Below, one piece after another: positions 1 to 7,902 of a DNA stretch of 64,000 nt; the stretch's first letter is position 1, and each line of letters opens with the position of its first letter. A program made the position numbers and the translations under genes. This stretch comes from Pseudomonas sp. UBA2684. GTDB lineage: Bacteria; Pseudomonadota; Gammaproteobacteria; Pseudomonadales; Pseudomonadaceae. The DNA is taken from the NCBI GenBank assembly GCA_002354655.1, contig DELY01000053.1, positions 1 to 64,000 of the forward strand, read 5' to 3'. The notes under the pieces are model-generated. The model saw only the letters and a program-made list of their open reading frames with translations. It searched no databases and was not told the origin of the DNA.

Positions 1-36
1 TAAACCTATTTCAGGACTAGACATGGAGAAAAACCG

Positions 37-645
37 ATGAACATGCCGTCCTTGCGTGCGCAGCACTGGCTGATCTTTGCCGCCATTGGCGCGCTGTTCT
101 TCGCCTGCGGCACCTGGTTGGTGCGCCTGGCGCAGCCGGCCGAGCCGTTGCCAGGGCTGCGCGAATGGCAGGCCGAGGTGTTCACGCCGTTGGCCGATGA
201 GCGTTTGACCCTGGCCCGGCTGACGGCCGCGGCCGCCGGCCAGCTGTGGTTGCAGCCGCGTCTGGACGGTGCGCGCTTGCTGTATCGGGCCGAGTGGCAG
301 ACGGGTGACCAGCCGTGGGCGCTGGAGGCGGAACTGGCGCTGACTCAGGCCGAGCGCGCCAGCCTGCTGAGCGCGTTTGGTGCCAGTGTGCAAGCCGGCG
401 AGCAGTCGCTCGGTGAGCAATTGTTGGCTCAGTTGGGCAGTCACCAGATTGCCAGCCTGAGTCTCACGCCACTGCACGATGTCGCCGCCGAACGCCTGAT
501 CAGCAGCCTCGGGGCGCCGCGTCTGCGCCTGGCGCTGGGCGGCGGCCAGGCCTGGGTGTATCCCGATCTGGGGCTGACAGCGCACACGGATGGCGAGCGG
601 CTGCGCCTGTTGCATGCCGTGCCGCGTGAGGCGCAGCAGCGCTAG
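37..645 (+). CDS. Hypothetical membrane-anchored protein
   Basis: A 202-residue protein I cannot assign to a named family. Residues about 11-32 form one hydrophobic N-terminal segment (an uncleaved anchor or a signal peptide). The rest is a soluble domain rich in Ala, Leu and Gln, with no cysteine cluster or catalytic motif that I recognise. A GGAG at 24-27 supports the ATG at 37; a second Met two codons on (43) is an alternative. It lies upstream of lysoplasmalogenase on the same strand, 62 bases apart. Its position next to mtgA matches a conserved hypothetical gene in other Pseudomonas, which is inference from gene order. It is probably a periplasm-facing inner-membrane protein. Confidence 0.7.
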   Translation: MNMPSLRAQHWLIFAAIGALFFACGTWLVRLAQPAEPLPGLREWQAEVFTPLADERLTLARLTAAAAGQLWLQPRLDGARLLYRAEWQTGDQPWALEAELALTQAERASLLSAFGASVQAGEQSLGEQLLAQLGSHQIASLSLTPLHDVAAERLISSLGAPRLRLALGGGQAWVYPDLGLTAHTDGERLRLLHAVPREAQQR

Positions 646-707
646 GCTTGTTCTCTGGGGCGGTGCGCGCGAGTATGCCGAGGCCATAACCAGACACGGA
701 GGCGGCT

Positions 708-1385
708 ATGCCCATCGCTCAACGTTACCTGCTCGGGTTGGCGGCGTTTCTCGGGTATCTGTACATCGCGTTGCTGGTCTGCAAACCCTACCCGCTGAGC
801 TGGTTGCTCAAACCGCTGCCGATGCTGCTGTTTGCCTGGTTGGTCTGGCGCAGCCCGGGTGGGGTCGGTGGTCGTTGCCTGGCGGTGGGTTTTATCGCGG
901 CGGCAGCGGGGGATTTCTTTCTCGATTACGGCAATCGCGACGGCCTGTTCATCCAGGCGCTGCTGGCTTTTCTGTTGACCCAGGTGGCGTTCATCGGCGG
1001 TTTTCTCCAGCTCGGCCATGGCCGGCCGTGGCGTTGCTGGTGGAGCTTGCCGGTGATCGTCTATACCGCGTCGATGACGGCCTGGATGCTGCCGGGAACA
1101 GGTACGTTGCAGGTGCCGGTGGCGCTGTATTTTCTGGGTCTGCTGGGCATGGCGCTAGCGGCGGTGCGCGTCGCAGAGCGGCCAGGGCGCCTGTGGGCGG
1201 GTGCGCTGCTGTTTCTGTTGGCGGATTCGCTGATCGGGGTGAACAAGTTCATCCAGCCGTTTCCGTACGCGGTGCCGGTGATCGTGACGTTGTACTTCAC
1301 CGGCCAGTTGCTGATTGCCTGGGGCCTGCTCAGGCTTTCAGCCAGTCCGGCCACCAGTCCGGGCGTGTCGGTTGCAGCTGATTGA
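708..1385 (+). CDS. Lysoplasmalogenase (YhhN family membrane protein)
   Basis: A 225-residue integral membrane protein with about seven or eight hydrophobic helices spread over its whole length, as usual for the YhhN/TMEM86 family. Animal members hydrolyse the vinyl-ether bond of lysoplasmalogens; the role of bacterial members is poorly known. Conserved acidic positions typical of the family are visible, for example the FFLDYGNRDG stretch around residues 70-80. A strong GGAGG at 698-702 fixes the start at 708. The 3' end overlaps the end of mtgA on the other strand by 56 bases (1330-1385), so the two genes converge with no room for a separate terminator. Confidence 0.8.
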   Translation: MPIAQRYLLGLAAFLGYLYIALLVCKPYPLSWLLKPLPMLLFAWLVWRSPGGVGGRCLAVGFIAAAAGDFFLDYGNRDGLFIQALLAFLLTQVAFIGGFLQLGHGRPWRCWWSLPVIVYTASMTAWMLPGTGTLQVPVALYFLGLLGMALAAVRVAERPGRLWAGALLFLLADSLIGVNKFIQPFPYAVPVIVTLYFTGQLLIAWGLLRLSASPATSPGVSVAAD

Positions 1386-2064
1386 TGTAGTGGCTGCCGC
1401 CGAGTTGGCGCATCTGTTGACGAATCCAACTGGCGCGCCGGCTGACATAGCCGCTCGGGCGGCTGGCGCTCCATTCCCGCGGGTTCGGCAGCACGGCCGC
1501 CAGCAAACTGGCTTGCTGAGCCGACAGGTAAGGCGCGCCAACCTTGAAGTGATGCCGCGCCGCGGCTTCGGCGCCGAACACGCCAGCGTCCCATTCGACG
1601 CTGTTGAGGTACACCTCGAGAATCCGCTGCTTGGGCCAGAGCAGTTCGATCAGCGCGGTGAACCAGACTTCGGCGCCTTTGCGCAGCCAGCTGCGCCCCG
1701 ACCAGAGGAACAGGTTTTTCGCTACCTGCTGGCTCAAGGTGCTGGCGCCGCGCACCGAGCCGCCTTGCTGATTGTGCGCCAGCGCGGCCTGGATCGCCGC
1801 GACATCGAAGCCCCAGTGTTCGGCGAACTTCTGGTCCTCGCCGGCGATCACTGCGATTTTCAAATCGTCCGACAGCTCATCCCAAGGGCGCCAATTGCGT
1901 TGCAGGTCGATCGGTTGGCCGTCGATCCAGGATTCGATCTTGCGCTCGACCATCAGCGCCGTGCCGGGCGGCGGCAGCCAACGGAACACGAGCACCAGCA
2001 GAGCCGAGCCGGCCATCAGCCAAAGCAGCAGTTTGAACAGGCGACGGCGAATGGATCGGAACAT
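1330..2064 (-). CDS. mtgA: Monofunctional biosynthetic peptidoglycan transglycosylase MtgA
   Basis: A 244-residue GT51-family glycosyltransferase that polymerises lipid II into glycan strands at the inner membrane without a transpeptidase domain. Residues about 10-30 form the single transmembrane anchor. The catalytic-Glu motif AGEDQKFAEHWGFD and the later motifs GASTLSQQVAKNLFL and LEVYLNSVEW are all present in family order. The reading frame stays open upstream to 2259, but the ATG at 2064 (MFRSIRRR) gives the usual family length and places the anchor at the N terminus. The gene is divergent from the DUF423 gene, with 67 bases between the starts, and overlaps the lysoplasmalogenase gene tail to tail. 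Confidence 0.93.
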   Translation of the reverse strand: MFRSIRRRLFKLLLWLMAGSALLVLVFRWLPPPGTALMVERKIESWIDGQPIDLQRNWRPWDELSDDLKIAVIAGEDQKFAEHWGFDVAAIQAALAHNQQGGSVRGASTLSQQVAKNLFLWSGRSWLRKGAEVWFTALIELLWPKQRILEVYLNSVEWDAGVFGAEAAARHHFKVGAPYLSAQQASLLAAVLPNPREWSASRPSGYVSRRASWIRQQMRQLGGSHYINQLQPTRPDWWPDWLKA

Positions 2065-2131
2065 GCGAGCTTGGCCGGGTTGAGTTTGCGCGCCATTATA
2101 GCGGTCGATTCCCGCTTGTCTGGAGTGATGC

Positions 2132-2503
2132 ATGGCGCGTCTGTGGTTGTTGTTGTCGGCCTTCGCCGGTTTTAGCGGGGTCGGCCTGGGTGCTTTCGCC
2201 GCGCATGGCTTGAAAAACACGCTCAGCGCGGAGTACCTCGCGGTGTTCCAGACCGGCACGCACTATCAATTGATCCATGCGTTGGCGCTGTTCGGCGTCG
2301 CCCTGCTGGCGTTGCAAGCGCCCGGACGCCTGGTGAACCTGGCTGGCGGCTTGTTTGCCCTGGGTATCGCGCTGTTCTGCGGCAGCCTGTACCTGCTCAC
2401 CCTCAGCGGTATCGGCATGCTCGGCATCATCACGCCATTCGGCGGCCTGGCGTTCTTGGCAGGCTGGTTCTGCCTCGGTCTGGCCGCTTGGCGCTTAAGC
2501 TGA
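2132..2503 (+). CDS. DUF423 family small membrane protein
   Basis: A 123-residue protein with four predicted transmembrane helices. It begins MARLWLLLSAFAGFSGVGLG and contains the family motif GAFAAHGLK just after helix 1, which is diagnostic of DUF423 (E. coli YgdD-like). The biochemical role is unknown. A GGAG at 2122-2125 precedes the ATG at 2132. It is transcribed away from mtgA and is followed 102 bases later by thiS. Confidence 0.85.
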   Translation: MARLWLLLSAFAGFSGVGLGAFAAHGLKNTLSAEYLAVFQTGTHYQLIHALALFGVALLALQAPGRLVNLAGGLFALGIALFCGSLYLLTLSGIGMLGIITPFGGLAFLAGWFCLGLAAWRLS

Positions 2504-2543
2504 CTCGGGCGTCAGAAAGCTGGACGAATGGCGCCCTTTAGCC

Positions 2544-2572
2544 TTGGTCATCGCCCGTGATCGGGCTAGAAT
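2544..2572 (+). promoter_or_regulatory. Candidate sigma-70 promoter for thiS
   Basis: TTGGTC at 2544-2549 and TAGAAT at 2567-2572 are separated by 17 bases, a good sigma-70 spacing. Transcription would begin near 2580, leaving a leader of only about 25 bases before the thiS ATG at 2606. That leader is too short for a TPP riboswitch, and no TPP-aptamer sequence was seen. This is a motif match by eye. Confidence 0.45.
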
Positions 2573-2605
2573 GCCGGCCCTCTTTCCAGTTGTGATCGCT
2601 CCGTC

Positions 2606-2806
2606 ATGCGCATTCAGTTGAACGGTGAATCATTCGAACTGCCCGATGGCCAGACTGTCGCGGATTTGATCGGCCGTCTGGACCTGGCTGGGCGCCGCGT
2701 GGCGGTCGAGCTCAACCTGGATATCGTGCCGCGCAGCCAGCACGCCGCCACCGCGCTTCGCGACGGTGATCGGATCGAAGTGGTGCACGCCATTGGTGGC
2801 GGCTGA
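2606..2806 (+). CDS. thiS: Sulfur carrier protein ThiS
   Basis: A 66-residue ubiquitin-fold protein. It starts MRIQLNGESFELPDGQTV and ends with the Gly-Gly tail (VHAIGGG) that is adenylated and thiocarboxylated to carry sulfur for the thiazole ring of thiamine. The short length and C-terminal GG are diagnostic. thiG follows on the same strand after 166 bases, so the two proteins that act as a complex are encoded together, although the gap is unusually wide and may hold an old repeat. Confidence 0.95.
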   Translation: MRIQLNGESFELPDGQTVADLIGRLDLAGRRVAVELNLDIVPRSQHAATALRDGDRIEVVHAIGGG

Positions 2807-2808
2807 TC

Positions 2809-2945
2809 GGGCCGTTGAACATTATTGCGTTCGGCCAGGCCGCGTTGGACTCCGTGCGAAAATGCTCACGTACAGCCGTACGCGCGGTCTTTTCGTTGGA
2901 TTGCAGTGCGCCCGACCGTCGCCCGCTACAGTTGCCAAAGCCTGT
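2809..2945 (+). repeat. Possible degenerate copy of the CAGGCCGTTGAAAAA repeat
   Basis: Between thiS and thiG the sequence begins GGGCCGTTGAAC and contains GCGTTGGACTCC and AAAATGCTCACGTACAG. These line up in order and spacing with GGCCGTTGAAAAAC, GCGTTAAAAAC and AGAATGCTCATTTACAG in the intact element at 58695-58906. The far end is not recognisable. This may be an eroded or truncated copy, and the similarity could also be partly chance. Confidence 0.3.
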
Positions 2946-2972
2946 TGTCAGGCGTCCAGCTAGGAGTCTCCG

Positions 2973-3764
2973 ATGAGCCACGTTCGCAGCGACAAGCCCT
3001 TTACTCTGGCCGGCCGTACCTATCAGTCGCGCCTGCTGGTGGGCACCGGTAAGTACAAGGACCTCGAGGAAACCCGCGCGGCCATCGAGGCTTCGGGCGC
3101 GGAGATCGTCACCGTGGCGGTGCGCCGCACCAATATCGGGCAGAACCCCGGCGAGCCGAACCTGCTGGATGTGATCAGCCCTGACAAGTACACCATCCTG
3201 CCCAACACCGCCGGCTGCTACGACGCCGCCGAAGCGGTGCGCACCTGCCGCCTGGCCCGCGAGCTGCTCGACGGCCACAAGCTGGTCAAGCTGGAAGTGC
3301 TGGCCGACCAGAAGACCCTGTTCCCCAACGTGATCGAAACCCTCAAGGCCGCCGAAGTGCTGGTCAAGGACGGTTTCGACGTGATGGTCTACACCAGCGA
3401 CGACCCGATCATCGCCCGCGAGCTGGCGGCCATGGGCTGCATCGCGGTGATGCCGCTGGCCGGGCTGATCGGCACCGGGCTGGGCATCTGCAACCCGTAC
3501 AACCTGCGCATCATCCTCGAAGAGGCGAGCGTGCCGGTGTTGGTCGATGCCGGGGTCGGCACCGCGTCGGACGCCACCATCGCCATGGAGTTGGGCTGTG
3601 AGGCGGTGCTGATGAACAGCGCCATCGCCCATGCGCAGAACCCGATTCTGATGGGCGAGGCGATGAAGCACGCGATCATCGCCGGGCGCATGGCCTACCT
3701 GGCCGGGCGCATGCCGAAGAAACTCTATGCCAGTGCCTCGTCGCCGCTGGATGGCCTGATCTAG
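2973..3764 (+). CDS. thiG: Thiazole synthase ThiG
   Basis: A 263-residue TIM-barrel enzyme that makes the thiazole phosphate of thiamine from 1-deoxyxylulose 5-phosphate, dehydroglycine and ThiS-thiocarboxylate. The Lys that forms the imine with the sugar lies in [15 protein letters not shown], and the phosphate-binding loop [18 protein letters not shown] is intact. The start has an upstream AGGAG (2962-2966). Together with thiS it forms the thiazole branch; no other thi gene lies in the window. A MITE-like inverted-repeat element begins six bases after the stop codon. Confidence 0.96.
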   Translation: MSHVRSDKPFTLAGRTYQSRLLVGTGKYKDLEETRAAIEASGAEIVTVAVRRTNIGQNPGEPNLLDVISPDKYTILPNTAGCYDAAEAVRTCRLARELLDGHKLVKLEVLADQKTLFPNVIETLKAAEVLVKDGFDVMVYTSDDPIIARELAAMGCIAVMPLAGLIGTGLGICNPYNLRIILEEASVPVLVDAGVGTASDATIAMELGCEAVLMNSAIAHAQNPILMGEAMKHAIIAGRMAYLAGRMPKKLYASASSPLDGLI

Positions 3765-3770
3765 ATCGAG

Positions 3771-3929
3771 AGGAGCCTGCCGAGCTTGACGCGGTTCTAC
3801 TGCGGAAAGCCGGGTCGGTCATTTTTCCCGCTTTTTCTCGTCAAATAGCAGGCTTTTCTCCTCGAAAACTGAAAATTGCCTCAATCCGGACTTCCCTTCG
3901 TAGCGAACGGTCAAGTCCGGCAGGCTCCT
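3771..3929. repeat. MITE-like element with long terminal inverted repeats
   Basis: The left arm 3771-3790 reads AGGAGCCTGCCGAGCTTGAC. The right arm 3910-3929 is its inverted copy with 18 of 20 positions matching. The similarity continues inward imperfectly (GCGGTTCTACTGCGGAAAG against the inverted CGTTCGCTACGAAGGGAAG). The interior is AT-rich (TTTTTCCCGCTTTTTCTCG) and has no coding capacity. It fills nearly all of the space between thiG and trmB, so it may supply the trmB promoter or the thiG terminator. No clear target-site duplication was seen. Confidence 0.55.
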
Positions 3930-3944
3930 GATAACGAGCACAGC

Positions 3945-4664
3945 ATGACTGAATCGCAGCAACAGCCCGAGCCGGCTGAAGACACCTCCAAGCACCGCGC
4001 CATCAAGAGTTTTGTGATGCGCGCCGGGCGCATGACCGAAGGCCAGCAACGCGGCCTCGATCAGGGCTGGCCGAAGTTCGGCCTGGAGCTGGAGGCCGGT
4101 GCCGCGGATTTCGACGCGGTATTTGCTCGCCGTGCGCCGCGCACCCTGGAGATCGGCTTCGGCATGGGTCATTCCCTGTTGGAGATGGCGGCAGCGGCGC
4201 CGGAGCAGGACTTTATCGGCGTCGAGGTGCACAAACCGGGCGTTGGCGCGCTGCTCAACGGCCTGATGACGCAGAACCTCAGCAACGTGCGGGTGTACAG
4301 CTGCGATGCCCTGGAAGTGCTGCGTCAATGCGTGGCCGACGCCAGCCTCGACCGTCTGCTGCTGTTCTTTCCCGACCCGTGGCACAAGTCGCGGCACCAC
4401 AAGCGGCGTATCGTCCAGCCGGCCTTCGCCGAACTGGTGCGGCAGAAGCTGAAGATTGGCGGCGTGCTGCACATGGCCACCGATTGGGAGGCCTATGCCG
4501 AGTACATGCTGGAAGTGATGAACGTAGCGCCGGGTTACACCAACCTGGCCGCCGATGGGCGTTGTGTCGAGCGCCCCAGCGAGCGCCCGACCACCAAGTT
4601 CGAGCGGCGTGGCGAGCGCCTCGGCCACGGCGTGTGGGACCTGAAGTTCCAGCGCAGCGTATAA
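3945..4664 (+). CDS. trmB: tRNA (guanine-N7-)-methyltransferase TrmB
   Basis: A 239-residue class I SAM-dependent methyltransferase that forms m7G46 in the variable loop of tRNAs. The SAM-binding loop is [15 protein letters not shown], followed by the family signature [16 protein letters not shown]. The C-terminal [12 protein letters not shown] stretch is also typical. The frame is open upstream to 3876, but the first 23 codons lie inside the MITE-like element, and family alignment favours the ATG at 3945 ([10 protein letters not shown]). No strong ribosome-binding site precedes it. Confidence 0.94.
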   Translation: MTESQQQPEPAEDTSKHRAIKSFVMRAGRMTEGQQRGLDQGWPKFGLELEAGAADFDAVFARRAPRTLEIGFGMGHSLLEMAAAAPEQDFIGVEVHKPGVGALLNGLMTQNLSNVRVYSCDALEVLRQCVADASLDRLLLFFPDPWHKSRHHKRRIVQPAFAELVRQKLKIGGVLHMATDWEAYAEYMLEVMNVAPGYTNLAADGRCVERPSERPTTKFERRGERLGHGVWDLKFQRSV

Positions 4665-4954
4665 GCACCTGCTGATGCGCGCGCCAGCGAGGCCTTTCGC
4701 TGGCATAGGCTGGGCTTGCGCCCACCCCATACGGCATAGCGAGATTCCGCACGCGGAGGCAACAGGTTTCACGCGCTGAACTATCGGCGCGGCACGGCGC
4801 ACAGCCGCCACAGGGACGAGATTGCAGAAGATCGGGACCACCCGGCGCCAGGACGGCTCCTCACCGCAAGACGGCATCAATAAAGCTCGGCCTCTTCCGG
4901 TCGGCGTACAAAAAAATAGTGGCGTGCGATGCGGTGCGCCGCGAGGAGAACGCT
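4665..4954 (+). other. Intergenic region trmB to DUF1329 gene
   Basis: These 290 bases carry no convincing gene. Soon after trmB there is a hairpin with arms GCCAGCGA (4683-4690) and TCGCTGGC (4697-4704) without a T-tract, a possible weak terminator. The last part has an A-run (AAAAAAATAG, about 4911-4920) and the ribosome-binding site GAGGAGA used by the next gene. No promoter could be assigned with confidence. Confidence 0.5.
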
Positions 4955-6298
4955 GTGTTGAGAACATCTTCAATTCTGCTGCTGGCGGCCATTGCGTTGC
5001 AGGCGCAGGCCAAGGTCGACACGGTTCAGGCCGCGCGCCTGGGCCAGGACCTGACCCCGCTGGGCGGTGAGCGCGCCGGCAATGCCGCCGGCACCATTCC
5101 GGCCTGGGACGGTGGCCTGGCGCAACCGCCGGCCAACTACCAACCCGGCATGCACCACCCTGACCCCTATGCCGGCGACCTGCCGCTGTACCAGGTCAAC
5201 AGCCAGAACCTCGCGCAACACCAGGCGCAGTTGCCGGCCGGCATACAGGCCTTGCTGGAGCAGAATCCCGACTACGCTCTGCGCGTCTACCCGACCCGCC
5301 GCAGTGCCGCGGCGCCGCAGCGAATCTATGACGCCACTCGCTTCAACGCCTTGAACGCCGAGTTGATCTCCGGCGGCAACGGCGTGGCCGGGGTCGCCGC
5401 CGGGGTGCCTTTCCCGCTGCCGCAAAACGGCCAGCAAGCCATCTGGAACCACATCATGCGTTACCGTGGCGACCAGATCAGTTTTGTCACCAACCAGGCC
5501 GCGGTGCTGGCCAACGGCGCCTACAACCTGCTCAAGCTGGAACGCGACATCTACTTCCTCTATGGCCGCGCAGGCGTCAGCCCGCAGGACCTGGACAACA
5601 CCCTGTTCTACTACAAGTACAAGGTGGTCGCGCCGGCCAAGCTGGCCGGTTCGGCGCTGGTGGTGCAGGAAACCCTCGATCAGGTGCTGGCGATCCGCAA
5701 GGCCTGGCGTTTCAACCGTGGCGAACGCCGCGTGCGGCGCCTGCCGATGCTGGCCTACGACACCCTGCAACCGGACACCAACGGCATGGCCACCGCCGAC
5801 GTGGTCGACTCCTATAACGGCGCGCCGGATCGCTACGAGTGGAACTTGCTCGGCAAGCAGGAAATGCTGGTGCCGTACAACAGCTACGCGGTGCACCAGA
5901 AAGACCTCCCCTACGAGCGCATCCTGCAACGCAACACGGTCAACCCCGAGTTGCTGCGCTATGAGCTGCACCGCGTCTGGGTGGTCGAGGCCGAGCTGCG
6001 CAAGGGCTTCAGTCATCCGTACGCCAAGCGCCGCTTCTACCTTGACGAGGACAGCTGGCAAATCCTCGCGGTCGATCTGTACGACAAGGATGGCGAGTTG
6101 AGCGGGCTGCAAGAAAGCCACCCGATCAGCTACTACGACGTGCCGATGTTTGGCAGCACCCTGGAGACCATCTACGACTTCAAGGGCAGCCGCTACTTTG
6201 TCGATGGCCTGGATAACAACGAGCCGATGTATGACTTCAACGCGCCGTTGACGCCGCGCGACTTCACCCCGCAGGCCCTGCGCCGCGCGGGTAACTAA
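4955..6298 (+). CDS. DUF1329 family exported protein
   Basis: A 447-residue secreted protein of the DUF1329 family, often annotated as outer-membrane lipoprotein-sorting-like. A short signal peptide (LRTSSILLLAAIALQAQA) is followed by the typical mature start KVDTVQAARLGQDLTPLGGERAGN; Trp- and Tyr-rich strands follow. A GTG start at 4955 is chosen because GAGGAGA (4942-4948) sits just upstream and the signal peptide then starts the protein. DUF1329 genes are often paired with DUF1302 genes, but no DUF1302 gene is present here. Molecular function is unknown; a periplasmic or outer-membrane carrier role is inference. Confidence 0.85.
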   Translation: MLRTSSILLLAAIALQAQAKVDTVQAARLGQDLTPLGGERAGNAAGTIPAWDGGLAQPPANYQPGMHHPDPYAGDLPLYQVNSQNLAQHQAQLPAGIQALLEQNPDYALRVYPTRRSAAAPQRIYDATRFNALNAELISGGNGVAGVAAGVPFPLPQNGQQAIWNHIMRYRGDQISFVTNQAAVLANGAYNLLKLERDIYFLYGRAGVSPQDLDNTLFYYKYKVVAPAKLAGSALVVQETLDQVLAIRKAWRFNRGERRVRRLPMLAYDTLQPDTNGMATADVVDSYNGAPDRYEWNLLGKQEMLVPYNSYAVHQKDLPYERILQRNTVNPELLRYELHRVWVVEAELRKGFSHPYAKRRFYLDEDSWQILAVDLYDKDGELSGLQESHPISYYDVPMFGSTLETIYDFKGSRYFVDGLDNNEPMYDFNAPLTPRDFTPQALRRAGN

Positions 6299-6307
6299 GC
6301 CCGCTCC

Positions 6308-6330
6308 GGCGCTGGCCGGCGGCCAGCGCC
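6308..6330. terminator. GC-rich hairpin after the DUF1329 gene
   Basis: GGCGCTGGCC (6308-6317) and GGCCAGCGCC (6321-6330) form a perfect 10-bp stem with a 3-base loop, ten bases after the stop codon at 6298. No T-tract follows, so it is at best a weak terminator or RNA-stabilising hairpin between two convergent genes. Confidence 0.4.
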
Positions 6331-6419
6331 GAAGGCATACGGCGGCGCGTCATGATCGCTCGGCGCTGCGGCGTCCGGTAAAAAACCGAGGTGCAGCCGT
6401 TCGGCGCTGTTTAAGCGCC

Positions 6420-7829
6420 TCAGAACGAGGCGAGGATGCGCCCGAGCACGGCCATCGCCTGCTCGCTCTGCGCGTTCCACGGGTGGCCGTAGTTCAGCCG
6501 TGCGCAGTTACCGAAGCGCCGCGTGGCGGAAAAGATCGGCCCCGGCGCGAGGCTGATGCCCTGGGCCAGAGCCAGCTGGAACAACTGCAGCGAGTCGACC
6601 TGCTCGGGGAATTCGAACCAGAGAAAATAGCCGCCGTCGGGCCGCGTCACCCGCGTGCTGGCCGGGAAATGCCGCGCCGCCGAGGCGAGCATCGAGGCCT
6701 GCTGAGTCTCCAGGGCGTGGCGCAGCTTGCGCAGGTGGCGGTCGTAGCCGCCGTGTTGCAGGTAGTCGGCCAGTGCCGCCTGGGCCGGCACCGACGGCGA
6801 AATGGTGGTCATCAGCTGGAGCCGGGCGATCTGTTCGGCGTAGCGCCCGCCGGCCACCCAGCCAACCCGGTAGCCCGGCGCGAGGCACTTGGAGAATGAG
6901 CCGCAGTGCATCACCAGGCCGTCGCGGTCGAAGCTCTTCACCGGTTTGGGCGGCTGCGCGGAGAAATACAGCTCGGCGTACACGTCGTCCTCGATCAGCG
7001 GCACCTGATGCTGTTGCAACAACTCATAGAGCGCGCGCTTTTTCGCTTCGCTCATGCTCGCGCCAAGCGGGTTCTGCAAGCTGCTCATAAACCAGCAGGC
7101 CTTGATCGGCAGCCGCTCGAGGCTGGCGGCGAGGCTGTCCAGGTCGATGCCTTCGCGCGGGTGCATGGGGATCTCCAGTGCCTTGAGCTGGAGCCGTTCG
7201 AGGACTTGCAGGGTGGCGTAGAACGCCGGTGCTTCGATGGCCACCAGGTCGCCCGGCTGCGTCACGCATTGCAGGCAGAGGTTGAGCGCTTCCATGGCAC
7301 CATTGCTGATCACCAGCTCCTCCAGCGCCAGCATGACCCCGCTGACCCTATAGCGCAGGGCGATCTGTCGGCGCAGGTTGGGGTTGCCCTCGGTCATGTC
7401 GGCGATTACCGCATGGGCCGGCATGCCGCGCAGGCTGTGGGCCATGGAGCGGGCCAGACGCTGCAGCGGGAACAGCGCCGGGCTGGGGAACGCCGAGCCG
7501 AAGGGCACGGTATCGGGGTCTTTCAGCGAGCCGAGCACCGAGAACACCAACTCGCTGACATCCACGGCGGTGGTCTCGGCCTGGCGCGTGCCGATTTCCG
7601 GCTCGGGCAACGGGCGTTGTGCATGTTCGCGGACGAAATAGCCCGAGCGCGCGCGTGCCAGAATCAGGCCGCGGCGCTCCAGCAGGTAATAGGCCTGAAA
7701 CACCGTCGACGGGCTGACCCGGTAAGTGCGACTGGCATGCCGCACCGAGGGGATTTTTTCGCCCGGCGCGAGCACGCCGCTGCGGATCAGCGCGGCGATT
7801 TCATCGGCAAACTGCTCATAGCGCTTCAT
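6420..7829 (-). CDS. MocR-type transcriptional regulator (GntR HTH fused to PLP aminotransferase domain)
   Basis: A 469-residue two-domain protein. Residues about 1-70 are a winged helix of the GntR type (IRSGVLAPGEKIPSVRHASR, then RVSPSTVFQAYYLLERRGL). Residues about 100-469 are a fold-type I aminotransferase domain with the PLP-lysine motif GSFSKCLAPGYRVGWV. Such MocR/PdxR proteins use PLP chemistry as a sensor rather than as free catalysts. The frame extends upstream to 7970, but the ATG at 7829 (MKRYEQFADEIAALI) begins the HTH domain properly. Its target is not obvious: the neighbours are ccoG on the same strand upstream and the DUF1329 gene, which converges on it. Confidence 0.88.
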   Translation of the reverse strand: MKRYEQFADEIAALIRSGVLAPGEKIPSVRHASRTYRVSPSTVFQAYYLLERRGLILARARSGYFVREHAQRPLPEPEIGTRQAETTAVDVSELVFSVLGSLKDPDTVPFGSAFPSPALFPLQRLARSMAHSLRGMPAHAVIADMTEGNPNLRRQIALRYRVSGVMLALEELVISNGAMEALNLCLQCVTQPGDLVAIEAPAFYATLQVLERLQLKALEIPMHPREGIDLDSLAASLERLPIKACWFMSSLQNPLGASMSEAKKRALYELLQQHQVPLIEDDVYAELYFSAQPPKPVKSFDRDGLVMHCGSFSKCLAPGYRVGWVAGGRYAEQIARLQLMTTISPSVPAQAALADYLQHGGYDRHLRKLRHALETQQASMLASAARHFPASTRVTRPDGGYFLWFEFPEQVDSLQLFQLALAQGISLAPGPIFSATRRFGNCARLNYGHPWNAQSEQAMAVLGRILASF

Positions 7830-7902
7830 CGTGCCAGGGCCCGTGGCGGCTGCAGAGAGAGCACCATACTCTACTGGCTGGGCAGCGTGCATGCGACCCG
7901 CT

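Noticed and set aside
2580-2605. Possible TPP riboswitch in front of thiS
   Set aside because: The likely leader is only about 25 bases and none of the conserved TPP-aptamer blocks is present.
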